Positions 28,340 to 36,185 of a stretch of 64,000 nucleotides of DNA are shown here, piece after piece. Below the pieces are notes generated by a model that worked only from the letters and a program-made list of their open reading frames with translations, ran no database searches and was not told the DNA's origin. Position numbers and translations under genes: made by a program. The stretch comes from Erythrobacter sp. HKB08 (GTDB lineage Bacteria > Pseudomonadota > Alphaproteobacteria > Sphingomonadales > Sphingomonadaceae), in contig NZ_CP035310.1 of NCBI RefSeq assembly GCF_004114695.1, positions 1,595,501-1,659,500 of the forward strand, read 5' to 3'. Position 1 is the stretch's first letter. Each line of letters opens with the position of its first letter.

Positions 28340-28693
28340 ATGAGTGACTGGAAGAGCAAGCAGATCGAGCGTTTCCGGTCTTCGAACAGCGAAGACATCA
28401 TGTACGATTACTTCAAGCACCTCGTCTCGCTTTCCCTGATCACCATCGGCGGCATGGTGACGATCGGCCAGGGGCTGTTCGGCGATGCCCTGCCGCTGCG
28501 CGAACTGTCCTGGGCGGTCGGGCTGGTCGGGATCGGCGGCGTCCTCGCGTTCCAGGGCCAGTTCGAGATCGTGCGCATCGCAGGAGGCGGAGAGGCATCG
28601 GTCTGGCTCCGCTTCGTTCATCGCCTCGCACCGATCAGCTTCGGCGCGGGGATCGGCGTTTTCCTCGGTTCGATTTTCATTCCTGCGCTGTGA
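28340..28693 (+). CDS. small membrane protein, function unknown
   Basis: A 117-residue protein with about three hydrophobic segments (residues 28-46, 56-74 and 95-115) after a charged, helical N-terminus (MSDWKSKQIERFRSSNSE). The N-terminal 25 residues may lie along the membrane or bind a partner. No motif allows assignment. It lies in the run of small proteins between bioB and pccA; the 157 bases before it hold no clear gene or site. Confidence 0.7.
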   Translation: MSDWKSKQIERFRSSNSEDIMYDYFKHLVSLSLITIGGMVTIGQGLFGDALPLRELSWAVGLVGIGGVLAFQGQFEIVRIAGGGEASVWLRFVHRLAPISFGAGIGVFLGSIFIPAL

Positions 28694-28882
28694 TCTGCCG
28701 CTTCCAAGGCAGAAACGGAGAAGTACCCAGCAGGTTGATGAAGCAGGCTTACGTTACGGCTTTGCGTGCCGCAGCTTGACAAAACGGCGATAAAAGCGTG
28801 TCTTGCGCGTCGCTGGGGGACAACAGCATAACAATTCGGATCGCTTCTTAGGGTCGTTATCCTTCTGATGGGGAGAGGACGT

Positions 28883-29320
28883 ATGAAGAAGCTTGTGTTG
28901 ACTGCCGTTGCGGCAGCGATGTGTGTTACCGCACCTATGCCAGCGGCTGCCGACAATCACGCGGCACCGGAGTTGGCCGAGGTCGACTGGTACCGTGTCA
29001 TGATGATCAAGTGGAAACCGGGCAAGGCCGGTCGCGCCCACGAGATGATCGACCAGTTCCGCAAGGTTGACGAGGCGCTCGGCCTTTCGGGCGGCGTGGA
29101 CATCCACATGAACACCGGTGAGTGGGACAGCATCGTCGCGCTTCCCATGCGGCAGGGGATCGCCGCAATGGGCTGGAAGGAAAATCCGGAAGGCAAGAAG
29201 TGGGACGACGAGCTCGCTCGCCAGCTGGGCGGTAAGGAAAAGGTCGAGGAGATGTGGAAGGAATTCGACTCCCTGATCGCGCGCCAGCAGCGCCATATCG
29301 GGCATATCGACCGCGATTGA
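28883..29320 (+). CDS. exported small protein, function unknown
   Basis: A 145-residue protein with a cleavable signal peptide (KKLVLTAVAAAMCVTA ... PAAADN, cleavage near residue 24). The mature part is acidic and Trp/Met-rich, with a pattern (WYRVMMIKWKPGKAGRAHEM) that recalls dimeric alpha/beta-barrel (ABM/NIPSNAP-like) folds; this resemblance is weak. A GGGGAGAGGA site fixes ATG 28883. It is 72 bp upstream of the chosen pccA start. Confidence 0.72.
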   Translation: MKKLVLTAVAAAMCVTAPMPAAADNHAAPELAEVDWYRVMMIKWKPGKAGRAHEMIDQFRKVDEALGLSGGVDIHMNTGEWDSIVALPMRQGIAAMGWKENPEGKKWDDELARQLGGKEKVEEMWKEFDSLIARQQRHIGHIDRD

Positions 29321-29392
29321 CGCGCATCACTTGATGCAGGGCCTCCGCTGGGGCATGGGCATGCAACGCTCATGCGACAGTCGGAGGCCCGC

Positions 29393-31414
29393 TTGTTTTC
29401 CAAGATACTGATTGCCAACCGCGGCGAAATTGCCTGCCGCGTCATCAAGACCGCTCGCCGCATGGGGATCGCAACGGTCGCAGTCTATTCCGATGCCGAT
29501 GCCCGCGCGCCTTTCGTGAAGATGGCGGACGAGGCGGTGCACATCGGCCCGGCTCCCGCGGCTGAAAGCTACCTCATCGCCGACAAGATCATCGAGGCCT
29601 GCAAGCAGACCGCGGCCGAAGCGGTTCACCCGGGCTATGGCTTCCTGTCCGAGCGCGCGAGCTTCGTCGAAGCGCTCGCCAAGGAAAACATCGCCTTCAT
29701 CGGCCCGCCGGCCGGCGCGATCGCGGCGATGGGCGATAAGATCGAATCGAAGAAGCTGGCCAAGGAAGCGGGCGTAAACGTCGTGCCCGGCTTCGTCGGC
29801 GAAATCCGCGATACCGACCACGCGGTCGAGATCAGCAACGACATCGGCTACCCCGTGATGATGAAGGCCAGCGCCGGCGGCGGGGGCAAGGGCATGCGCC
29901 TCGCCTATTCCGAGAAGGACGTGCGCGAAGGCTTCGAGAGCGTGAAGCGCGAAGGCCTCAACTCCTTCGGCGACGACCGCGTCTTCATCGAGAAATTCAT
30001 CGAAGACCCGCGCCATATCGAGATCCAGATCCTCGGCGACAAGCACGGCAACGTCCTCTACCTGAACGAGCGCGAATGCTCGATCCAGCGTCGCCACCAG
30101 AAGGTGGTCGAGGAAGCGCCGTCTCCCTTCGTTACGCCGAAAATGCGCAAGGCGATGGGTGAGCAGTGCGTCGCACTCTCCAAGGCGGTCGACTACCATT
30201 CCGCAGGCACGGTCGAACTGATCGTCAGCGGTGCGGACAAGACCGGGGAGAGCTTCTACTTCCTCGAAATGAACACCCGCCTGCAGGTCGAACATCCGGT
30301 GACCGAAGCAATCACCGGTATCGATCTCGTCGAACAGATGATCCGCGTTGCTGCCGGCGAGAAACTGGCAATGACGCAGGACGATATCGGCATCGACGGC
30401 TGGGCGATCGAGAACCGCGTCTATGCAGAAGACCCCTATCGCGGCTTCCTCCCCTCGACCGGCCGTCTGGTGGAATACCGCCCGCCGCTCGACGGCTGGA
30501 CCGACGATGGCAGCGCGAACGGTCGCCGCGGGGTCGATGGTGTGCGCGTGGACGACGGCGTCTACGAGGGCGGCGAAGTCTCGATGTTCTACGACCCGAT
30601 GATCGCCAAGCTGATCACCTGGGGCGAAACGCGCGACGAGGCGGCGGACCTCCAGGTCCAGGCGCTCGACGCATTCCGCATCGTCGGCCTCGGCCACAAC
30701 GTCGATTTCCTGAGCGCGATCATGCAGCACGAGCGCTTCCGCTCGGGCGATCTGACGACCGGCTTCATTGCCGAGGAATATCCGGACGGCTTCGAGGGCG
30801 CTCCCGCATCGGACGAGCTCAAGCGCGGCCTTGCAGCCGTGGCGGGCGTCATCGCGACCGCAGATGCCGACCGTGCGCGCAGGATCAACCAGCAGCTCGA
30901 CGGCGACCTTTATGCGCCCGGCGACTGGACCGTCCGCCTGGGCGACACCGACTATGTCGTGCGGCTGGAAGAGGACGCGATTACGGTCGATGACGAACCG
31001 CTCGACATCGACATGGAATATACGCCCGGTGAAACCATGGTGGACGTCGAGATCGAGGGCGAGGCGCTGACGCTGCAGCTGAAGCCGACGCGCACCGGCT
31101 ATGGCATCACGACGCGCGGCGCGACGCATCAGGTTCGCATCCTCCCGACCCGCGTGGCGCATCTTGCCGCGCACATGATCGAGAAGGAGCCGCCGGACCT
31201 TTCGAAGATGCTCATCTGCCCGATGCCGGGCCTGCTGGTGAAGCTGCATGTGAGCGAAGGCGAGGAAGTCCAGCCGGGCCAGCCGCTCGCCACGGTCGAG
31301 GCGATGAAGATGGAGAACATCCTGCGCGCCGAGAAGCAGGGCACCATCGCGACCATCAACGCCAGCGAAGGCGAGAGCCTCGCAGTCGATGCGGTGATCC
31401 TGGAGCTCGAATAA
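29393..31414 (+). CDS. pccA: propionyl-CoA carboxylase alpha (biotin carboxylase/BCCP) subunit
   Basis: A 673-residue protein with a biotin carboxylase domain (ILIANRGEIACRV; ATP-grasp GGGGKGMRLA; HIEIQILGD; RECSIQRRHQK; EMNTRLQVEHPVTE), a linker/BT region, and a C-terminal biotinyl domain with Lys639 in EAMKMENIL. It carboxylates its own biotin with ATP and bicarbonate, then passes CO2 to PccB. The start is read as TTG 29393: a GGAGG site lies 5 nt upstream and the product begins FSKILIANRG as in homologues. The in-frame ATG at 29372 has no ribosome-binding site. Confidence 0.95.
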   Translation: MFSKILIANRGEIACRVIKTARRMGIATVAVYSDADARAPFVKMADEAVHIGPAPAAESYLIADKIIEACKQTAAEAVHPGYGFLSERASFVEALAKENIAFIGPPAGAIAAMGDKIESKKLAKEAGVNVVPGFVGEIRDTDHAVEISNDIGYPVMMKASAGGGGKGMRLAYSEKDVREGFESVKREGLNSFGDDRVFIEKFIEDPRHIEIQILGDKHGNVLYLNERECSIQRRHQKVVEEAPSPFVTPKMRKAMGEQCVALSKAVDYHSAGTVELIVSGADKTGESFYFLEMNTRLQVEHPVTEAITGIDLVEQMIRVAAGEKLAMTQDDIGIDGWAIENRVYAEDPYRGFLPSTGRLVEYRPPLDGWTDDGSANGRRGVDGVRVDDGVYEGGEVSMFYDPMIAKLITWGETRDEAADLQVQALDAFRIVGLGHNVDFLSAIMQHERFRSGDLTTGFIAEEYPDGFEGAPASDELKRGLAAVAGVIATADADRARRINQQLDGDLYAPGDWTVRLGDTDYVVRLEEDAITVDDEPLDIDMEYTPGETMVDVEIEGEALTLQLKPTRTGYGITTRGATHQVRILPTRVAHLAAHMIEKEPPDLSKMLICPMPGLLVKLHVSEGEEVQPGQPLATVEAMKMENILRAEKQGTIATINASEGESLAVDAVILELE

Positions 31415-31415
31415 A

Positions 31416-32096
31416 ATGTCGGGCGTCGCCGGCTGGAAGGCTGTCGACCCGAAATGGTCGGCGGTCGATGGGCTGGTCGAGGACGTCCTTCTCGAAGACG
31501 ACGCCGAGCTTGCCGCGTGCATTGCGCGCAGCAAGGAAGCCGGCTTACCCGATATTGCCGTCAGTCCTGCGCAGGGTCGTTTCCTGCAGATGCTGGTCGA
31601 GCTTACGGGTGCCACGCGCGTGCTCGAGATCGGGACGCTGGGTGGTTACTCGACGCTCCATCTGGCGCGCGGAGTGGGTGAGGGAGGTAGCGTCGTGACG
31701 CTCGAGGCACGCAAGACCTACGCCGCGGTCGCCCAGGCCAATTTCGATGCGAGCGCGGCCGGCGGGCGCGTCGAGATGCAGATCGGCGCAGCGCTCAAAT
31801 CGCTCGCGAAGCTGGAAGGCCCGTTCGACCTGACCTTCATCGACGCCGACAAGCCGAACAACTGCAATTACGTCGATCACGCGCTGCGGCTGTCGCGGCC
31901 GGGTGCGCTGATCATCGTCGACAACGTCGTGCGCGAGGGCAACATTCTCGATCCGGCCGAGGACGACGAATCCGCCAAGGGTACGCGCGCGCTCTACCAT
32001 TACGTCGCAGCCGAACCCCGGCTCGAGGCGACCGTCCTCCAGACCGTCGGCGAGAAAGGTTGGGACGGCATGATGTTCCTCAAGGTGACAGACTGA
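31416..32096 (+). CDS. SAM-dependent O-methyltransferase (family 3-like)
   Basis: A 226-residue class I methyltransferase. The SAM-binding motif I is VLEIGTLGGYSTLHLA, the acidic loop is VTLEARKTY, and FIDADKPNN gives the metal-binding Asp typical of cation-dependent catechol/caffeoyl-CoA-type O-methyltransferases; IIVDNVVREG follows. The methyl acceptor is unknown. It starts 1 bp after pccA and overlaps the CsaA-like gene by one base (TGATG). Confidence 0.88.
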   Translation: MSGVAGWKAVDPKWSAVDGLVEDVLLEDDAELAACIARSKEAGLPDIAVSPAQGRFLQMLVELTGATRVLEIGTLGGYSTLHLARGVGEGGSVVTLEARKTYAAVAQANFDASAAGGRVEMQIGAALKSLAKLEGPFDLTFIDADKPNNCNYVDHALRLSRPGALIIVDNVVREGNILDPAEDDESAKGTRALYHYVAAEPRLEATVLQTVGEKGWDGMMFLKVTD

Positions 32097-32467
32097 TGCA
32101 TCTCTCCCACGCACCCGATGCTCCAGCCGGAGACGAGATAAGCTTCGACGATTTCCTGAAGGTGGATATCCGCATCGGGACCATCGTCGCCGCCGAGGAG
32201 TTTCCCGAGGCGCGAAAACCGAGCTTCCGGCTGCGCATCGATTTCGGCCCCGCGATCGGCGAGAAGAAAAGCTGCGCGCAGATCGCGGTGAACTACGTCT
32301 GCGACGAATTGGTCGGCAGGCAGGTCGCAGCCGTAGTCAATTTCCCGCCACGCCAGATCGGCCCGGCCATGTCCGAAGTCCTGACACTCGGTTTTGCCGA
32401 CGAACAGGGTGAAGTCGTGCTCTTCGCGCCGGACGTCAAAGTACCCAACGGCTCGCGACTTTTTTGA
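32096..32467 (+). CDS. CsaA-like tRNA-binding-domain protein
   Basis: A 123-residue stand-alone OB-fold of the EMAP/tRNA-binding type. The conserved core is FLKVDIRIGTIVAAEEFPEA, followed by SCAQIAVNY and a C-terminal VPNGSRLF. Dimeric CsaA proteins are described as chaperones with export-related activity, and related domains bind tRNA; which applies here is open. It is translationally joined to the O-methyltransferase by a one-base stop-start overlap. Confidence 0.85.
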   Translation: MHLSHAPDAPAGDEISFDDFLKVDIRIGTIVAAEEFPEARKPSFRLRIDFGPAIGEKKSCAQIAVNYVCDELVGRQVAAVVNFPPRQIGPAMSEVLTLGFADEQGEVVLFAPDVKVPNGSRLF

Positions 32468-32591
32468 GCTGCGGAAGAGACGTGGACCAAATCAGAGTCC
32501 AGCTTTGAGACGCACGCAATATTTGATATAGCTCAAGCAGCTCGTTGATATATTATTGTTCGACGTATCGTGAACTGGCTCGGGGATTCCC

Positions 32592-32870
32592 ATGGGGCAC
32601 AAGGGTGTAGGCTACTTCAACGCGAAGGGGCATTTCTTCAAGACGCCTGAAGAGGCGACCATGAGCGACCTCTCCTCCCTGCTCGGCAAGATCGGGGATG
32701 GCGACGGGGAAAGCCTGGCGCCGGGTATCGCCTATCTCATTCTCGAAAAGCGCGCGGAGATCGAAGCCATCTTCGCCGAACACGACGAAATGCTGGCCGA
32801 ACATGCAGAGCGGGTTGCCGACGCGGAAGACAACGTCACCCCGATCGATCGCGCCAAAGGCGAGAAGTAG
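32592..32870 (+). CDS. small soluble protein, function unknown
   Basis: A 92-residue protein with a Gly-rich, aromatic start (MGHKGVGYFNAKGHFF) and a helical acidic second half that could form a coiled coil (about residues 50-80). No motif is recognised. The 124 bases before it are AT-rich compared with the rest of the window (around 32510-32570) and probably hold its promoter; I cannot mark the boxes with confidence. Confidence 0.65.
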   Translation: MGHKGVGYFNAKGHFFKTPEEATMSDLSSLLGKIGDGDGESLAPGIAYLILEKRAEIEAIFAEHDEMLAEHAERVADAEDNVTPIDRAKGEK

Positions 32871-32897
32871 CGCAGGCCGGTCTCACTACCGCACTCG

Positions 32898-33668
32898 TCA
32901 ATCGTCGATCAGCGCTACCGCACGAATCCAGCCTGCACTGGCCCGCTCGATCTTCACGGGGAAACAGCTGAAGGTGAAGCCGTGGCTTGGCAAGGATCCG
33001 AGATTGGTCAGCTTCTCGATCTGGTAATAGGGCCGGATGCGGCCGGCCTTGTGACCTTCCCAGATGATCGAGGGATCGCGCTTTTCGGCCCAGCGTTTCG
33101 CCGTATGGCTGAACGGCGCGTCCCAGCTCCACGCATCGGTGCCGACGACTTCGACACCGCGCTCGGTCAGGTAAAGCGTTGCCTCCGCGCCTAGCCCGAC
33201 ACCCTGGTCGGTGAAGTTGTCCGTCCCGTAGACGGCGCCGGACTGCACCAGAACAATGTCGAGCGGCTGGAGCTCGTAGCCGATCTTGTCGAGCGCTGCC
33301 TCGACCTCGTCCGCGCTCACCACATGGCCGTGCGGCAGGTGGCTGAAATCGAGCTTCACGCCCGGCCTGAAGAACCGGTCGAGCGGTGCCTCGTCGATCG
33401 ACGGGGCGGGGCTGTCTCCTGCATCGGTCGTGGAATGGTAATGCCAGGGCGCATCCATATGGGTGCCGTTGTGAGTGGACAGCTCCAGCATCTCGACCGC
33501 CCAGCCTTCGCCATCCGGCAGGTCGTCCTTTTCGAGCCCGGGGAAGAACATGGCGATCTGCTGCCAGGTGTCCTCATGCGTCATGTACTGGATTTTCGGA
33601 CGCATCACTTCGGGATCCGAAATGACGTCGTTGGTGATCGGGATCGAGAGGTCGACGAAGCGTGTCAT
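32898..33668 (-). CDS. cyclase-family (KynB-like) metal-dependent hydrolase
   Basis: A 256-residue member of the kynurenine formamidase/isatin hydrolase/cyclase family. The metal site motif HNGTHMDAPWHYH is intact, and GHKAGRIRPYY resembles the C-terminal region of these hydrolases. Substrates in the family include N-formylkynurenine, isatin and related amides; which one is used here is not evident. ATG 33668 matches the family N-terminus (RFVDLSIPIT). No ribosome-binding site precedes it and a promoter lies directly upstream, so the mRNA may be leaderless. Confidence 0.86.
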   Translation of the reverse strand: MTRFVDLSIPITNDVISDPEVMRPKIQYMTHEDTWQQIAMFFPGLEKDDLPDGEGWAVEMLELSTHNGTHMDAPWHYHSTTDAGDSPAPSIDEAPLDRFFRPGVKLDFSHLPHGHVVSADEVEAALDKIGYELQPLDIVLVQSGAVYGTDNFTDQGVGLGAEATLYLTERGVEVVGTDAWSWDAPFSHTAKRWAEKRDPSIIWEGHKAGRIRPYYQIEKLTNLGSLPSHGFTFSCFPVKIERASAGWIRAVALIDD

Positions 33669-33670
33669 GC

Positions 33671-33704
33671 TGCGCAGCATTGTGCGCAGCAATCGCCCTG
33701 TCAA
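33671..33704 (-). promoter_or_regulatory. promoter with operator-like direct repeats for the cyclase gene
   Basis: On the minus strand, TTGACA (33704-33699) and AATGCT (33681-33676) are 17 bp apart, placing transcription start at or next to the ATG at 33668. On the plus strand, two exact 9-bp repeats TGCGCAGCA (33671-33679 and 33683-33691) are 12 bp apart, about one helical turn, across the -10 and spacer. A 14-bp perfect palindrome (33667-33680) overlaps the first. This arrangement fits a repressor operator; the regulator is not identified. Confidence 0.5.
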
Positions 33705-33747
33705 TCACCGGCCCGGACCCTTCTGACGGGTCGCACGTTGCTACACC

Positions 33748-34272
33748 ATGTTCTTCAGCAATTGGCCCGACACCCTCAACATCTTTCTCACAGCGCTCAC
33801 GGCTTATGTCGCAGTGGTGATCGTCCTGCGGTTTGCGGGCAAGCGCTCGCTATCGAAGATGAATGCCTTCGACCTGGTGGTAACGGTGGCGCTCGGCTCG
33901 ATCCTCGCATCGGTGATCGTCACCAAGTCGCTGCCGGTATCGGACGGCGTCGTGGCCTTCGCGAGCCTTTGTGCCCTGCAGCTGCTCGTAACCTGGCTTT
34001 CCAACAAGTCGGAGACGATTGCGAAGGCTGTCCGTTCGGAGCCGAAGCTGCTGCTGCGCGACGGCGAGTTTCAGGACGAGGCGCTCGCAAACGAACGCGT
34101 CACGCGCGACGAGGTGGAAGCTGCGATCCGCAAGGACGGGCATGGCCGGGTCGAGGAGATCACCGCGGTCGTGCTGGAATCCGACGGTTCGATGAGCGTG
34201 ATCGTCGAGGGAAAGTCGGACGATTGCACCGCGCTGCGCAGTGTCCTCAAGCCGGGCGAGACAAGCCTCTAG
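33748..34272 (+). CDS. DUF421 (YetF-like) membrane protein
   Basis: A 174-residue protein with about three N-terminal membrane helices (residues 8-28, 43-62, 66-85), the conserved loop RFAGKRSLSKMNAFDLV, and a soluble C-terminal domain with EPKLLLRDGEF and VTRDEVEAAIRKDG. This is the layout of the YetF/DUF421 family, whose molecular role is unsettled. Its stop is interlocked with the aroB stop on the other strand (34269-34272). Confidence 0.88.
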   Translation: MFFSNWPDTLNIFLTALTAYVAVVIVLRFAGKRSLSKMNAFDLVVTVALGSILASVIVTKSLPVSDGVVAFASLCALQLLVTWLSNKSETIAKAVRSEPKLLLRDGEFQDEALANERVTRDEVEAAIRKDGHGRVEEITAVVLESDGSMSVIVEGKSDDCTALRSVLKPGETSL

Positions 34273-35378
34273 TGAGCCTGTAGCTGCTCGTCGAGAAACG
34301 CGGCGACATCATCCAGCACCACATCGCGATCGAGATATGCTGCGCCGATCCCGCGCAGAAGGAGGAAGGGGAGGGTGCCGCCTTCCATCTTCTTGTCGTG
34401 CATCATGTGAGCGGTCAGCGTCTGGCCCGAACAGTCGAGGCCGAGTGCCGAAATCTCGCTAGGCAAGCCCGCCGATGACACTGCTTCACCGACCTGCTGC
34501 GCTTCGTCCTCCGGCATAAAGCCGCGCCTCGCGGAAAAGCGGGCGGCGAGAACCATGCCGAGCGCAACGCCTTCGCCATGAAGCAAGCGATCGGAGAAAC
34601 CGGTTTCGGCTTCGAGCGCATGGCCGAATGTATGGCCCAGATTCAGGAGAGCGCGCACGCCCGATGTCTCGCGCTCGTCTTCGGCGACGATCCTTGCCTT
34701 CGCGGCGACACTGGTGGCGACCGCGTGCGACAGCGCATCGGGTTCGCGCGCCAAGACTTTCGGGCCGTCTGCCGCAAGCCAGTCGAAGAATTCCCTGTCG
34801 CCGAGCACGCCGTATTTGAGCACCTCCGCATAGCCGGCGCGCATTTCGCGGTCGGGAAGGGTGCCCAGCGTGGCGAGGTCCGCGATCACGAGCGAGGGCT
34901 GGTGAAACGCTCCGACGAGGTTCTTGCCCGCCGAAGTGTTGATCGCCGTTTTCCCGCCAACCGAGCTATCGACTTGTGCGAGCAGCGTCGTCGGCACCTG
35001 GATGAAATTGCAGCCGCGCTTGACGATCGAGCACGCAAATCCGGTCAAATCGCCCACGACGCCGCCACCGAAGGCGATGACATGGTCCCTGCGCTCGATG
35101 CCGAGCGCGAGCATCCAGTCGACCAGCGCTTCGAGCATCGACCAGCCTTTCGAGGATTCTCCCGGCGTGACCTCGAACAGCTCGATCGTCATGCCCGCAT
35201 CGTTCAGCGCGCGCTCCAGCGGCTCGCCGGCATTGGCCCAGGCAACCGTGTCGGCCACGATCGGTACGCGCTCGCCCCGCAGCCGATCGCCGGCTAGCGC
35301 GATGAAATCGGAGAGTAGCCCCGTGCCGACATGCACCTCGTAGCTTCGGCCCGAAAGCTCAACCGGAATTACAGCCAT
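34269..35378 (-). CDS. aroB: 3-dehydroquinate synthase
   Basis: A 369-residue NAD- and metal-dependent enzyme, second step of the shikimate pathway (DAHP to 3-dehydroquinate). Conserved blocks are visible: AFGGGVVGDLTGFACS, FIQVPTTLLAQVDSSVGGKTA, GAFHQPSLVIAD and the metal-binding LNLGHTFGHALE. The ATG overlaps the end of aroK by 10 bp, so aroK-aroB form a coupled pair. Confidence 0.96.
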   Translation of the reverse strand: MAVIPVELSGRSYEVHVGTGLLSDFIALAGDRLRGERVPIVADTVAWANAGEPLERALNDAGMTIELFEVTPGESSKGWSMLEALVDWMLALGIERRDHVIAFGGGVVGDLTGFACSIVKRGCNFIQVPTTLLAQVDSSVGGKTAINTSAGKNLVGAFHQPSLVIADLATLGTLPDREMRAGYAEVLKYGVLGDREFFDWLAADGPKVLAREPDALSHAVATSVAAKARIVAEDERETSGVRALLNLGHTFGHALEAETGFSDRLLHGEGVALGMVLAARFSARRGFMPEDEAQQVGEAVSSAGLPSEISALGLDCSGQTLTAHMMHDKKMEGGTLPFLLLRGIGAAYLDRDVVLDDVAAFLDEQLQAH

Positions 35379-35953
35379 CTGTCGATCGCCTCGAGAATTG
35401 CCATTGCAGTATTGTTGTGCGGGCCGTTTTCGCTTTGCACGCGGATTTGCGCCTCGCTGTAGGCCGGTTCGCGCTGATCGCGAAGGCGGGTGAGGATCTT
35501 ATGTGGATCGCCGTCGCGCAGCAGCGGGCGCGTATCGCGGCGACCGGTTCGCTCGACCAGCGTTTCGACGCTGCAATCGATCCACACGGCGATGGCCTTT
35601 TCGAGGATGAGCGCACGCGTTTCGTCATTGACGAAAGCCCCGCCACCGGTGGCGATCACCCCGTCGCGTTCCCCCATCAGGCGGGCGATGACTCGACGCT
35701 CGCCATCGCGGAAATATTCCTCGCCATAGGTCTCGAAGATTTCCGGGATGGACTGCTGTGCGGCGCGTTCGATCTCCTCGTCCGCATCGACGAAATCGCT
35801 GCCGAGCAGGGCCGCGAGTTTGCGCCCCACGGTGGTCTTTCCCGCACCCATCAGCCCGACAAGCACGATCGGCCGGTCGATCCGCCGCGCGATCGCGCCG
35901 ATCTCCGCCTCGCCCAGCGTGGCTTTTTCGTCGGTTGGCATCCTGTCCTGCAT
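35369..35953 (-). CDS. aroK: shikimate kinase
   Basis: A 194-residue NMP-kinase-fold enzyme phosphorylating shikimate, a later step of the same pathway. Walker A is GLMGAGKTT (residues 33-41), DADEEIE (56-62) contacts Mg and shikimate, GGGAF (103-107) is the substrate loop, and RPLL marks the lid region. The ATG at 35953 is used; a second at 35941 would remove four residues. A long upstream in-frame extension is antisense to the secreted-protein gene and is rejected. Confidence 0.94.
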   Translation of the reverse strand: MQDRMPTDEKATLGEAEIGAIARRIDRPIVLVGLMGAGKTTVGRKLAALLGSDFVDADEEIERAAQQSIPEIFETYGEEYFRDGERRVIARLMGERDGVIATGGGAFVNDETRALILEKAIAVWIDCSVETLVERTGRRDTRPLLRDGDPHKILTRLRDQREPAYSEAQIRVQSENGPHNNTAMAILEAIDRWL

Positions 35954-36023
35954 TGCCGCCCCGCCTATAGATGGGCTAGGCGAGGCGCAACTCACGTTGA
36001 ATTGGACCGGATAAAGACCACCC

Positions 36024-36185
36024 ATGCCCGGAAACCGCATATCCGGAACGCCTTCCGCAAAACGCATCGCAACGATCGTCGCAATCGGCACCGCGCTGGT
36101 CGTGGTCGCGGCATGGATCGATGGCGGCGAGGAACCGCTGCGCGATATTACCCAACCGGTCGAACTGCCGGAGGGCGTGCTGTGA
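36024..36185 (+). CDS. 53-residue single-helix membrane protein
   Basis: Encodes a basic N-terminus (PGNRISGTPSAKR), one hydrophobic helix (IATIVAIGTALVVVAAW) and an acidic tail (DGGEEPLRDITQPVELPEG). It is divergent from aroK and its TGA overlaps the GTG of the next gene by 4 bp, so the two are coupled. The topology suggests a bitopic inner-membrane protein with its tail outside, possibly serving the exported protein that follows. Confidence 0.62.
   Translation: MPGNRISGTPSAKRIATIVAIGTALVVVAAWIDGGEEPLRDITQPVELPEGVL

Noticed and set aside
33324-34283. 319-codon plus-strand frame across the cyclase and DUF421 region
   Set aside because: Antisense to the cyclase gene and out of frame with DUF421; both of those have clear family motifs.
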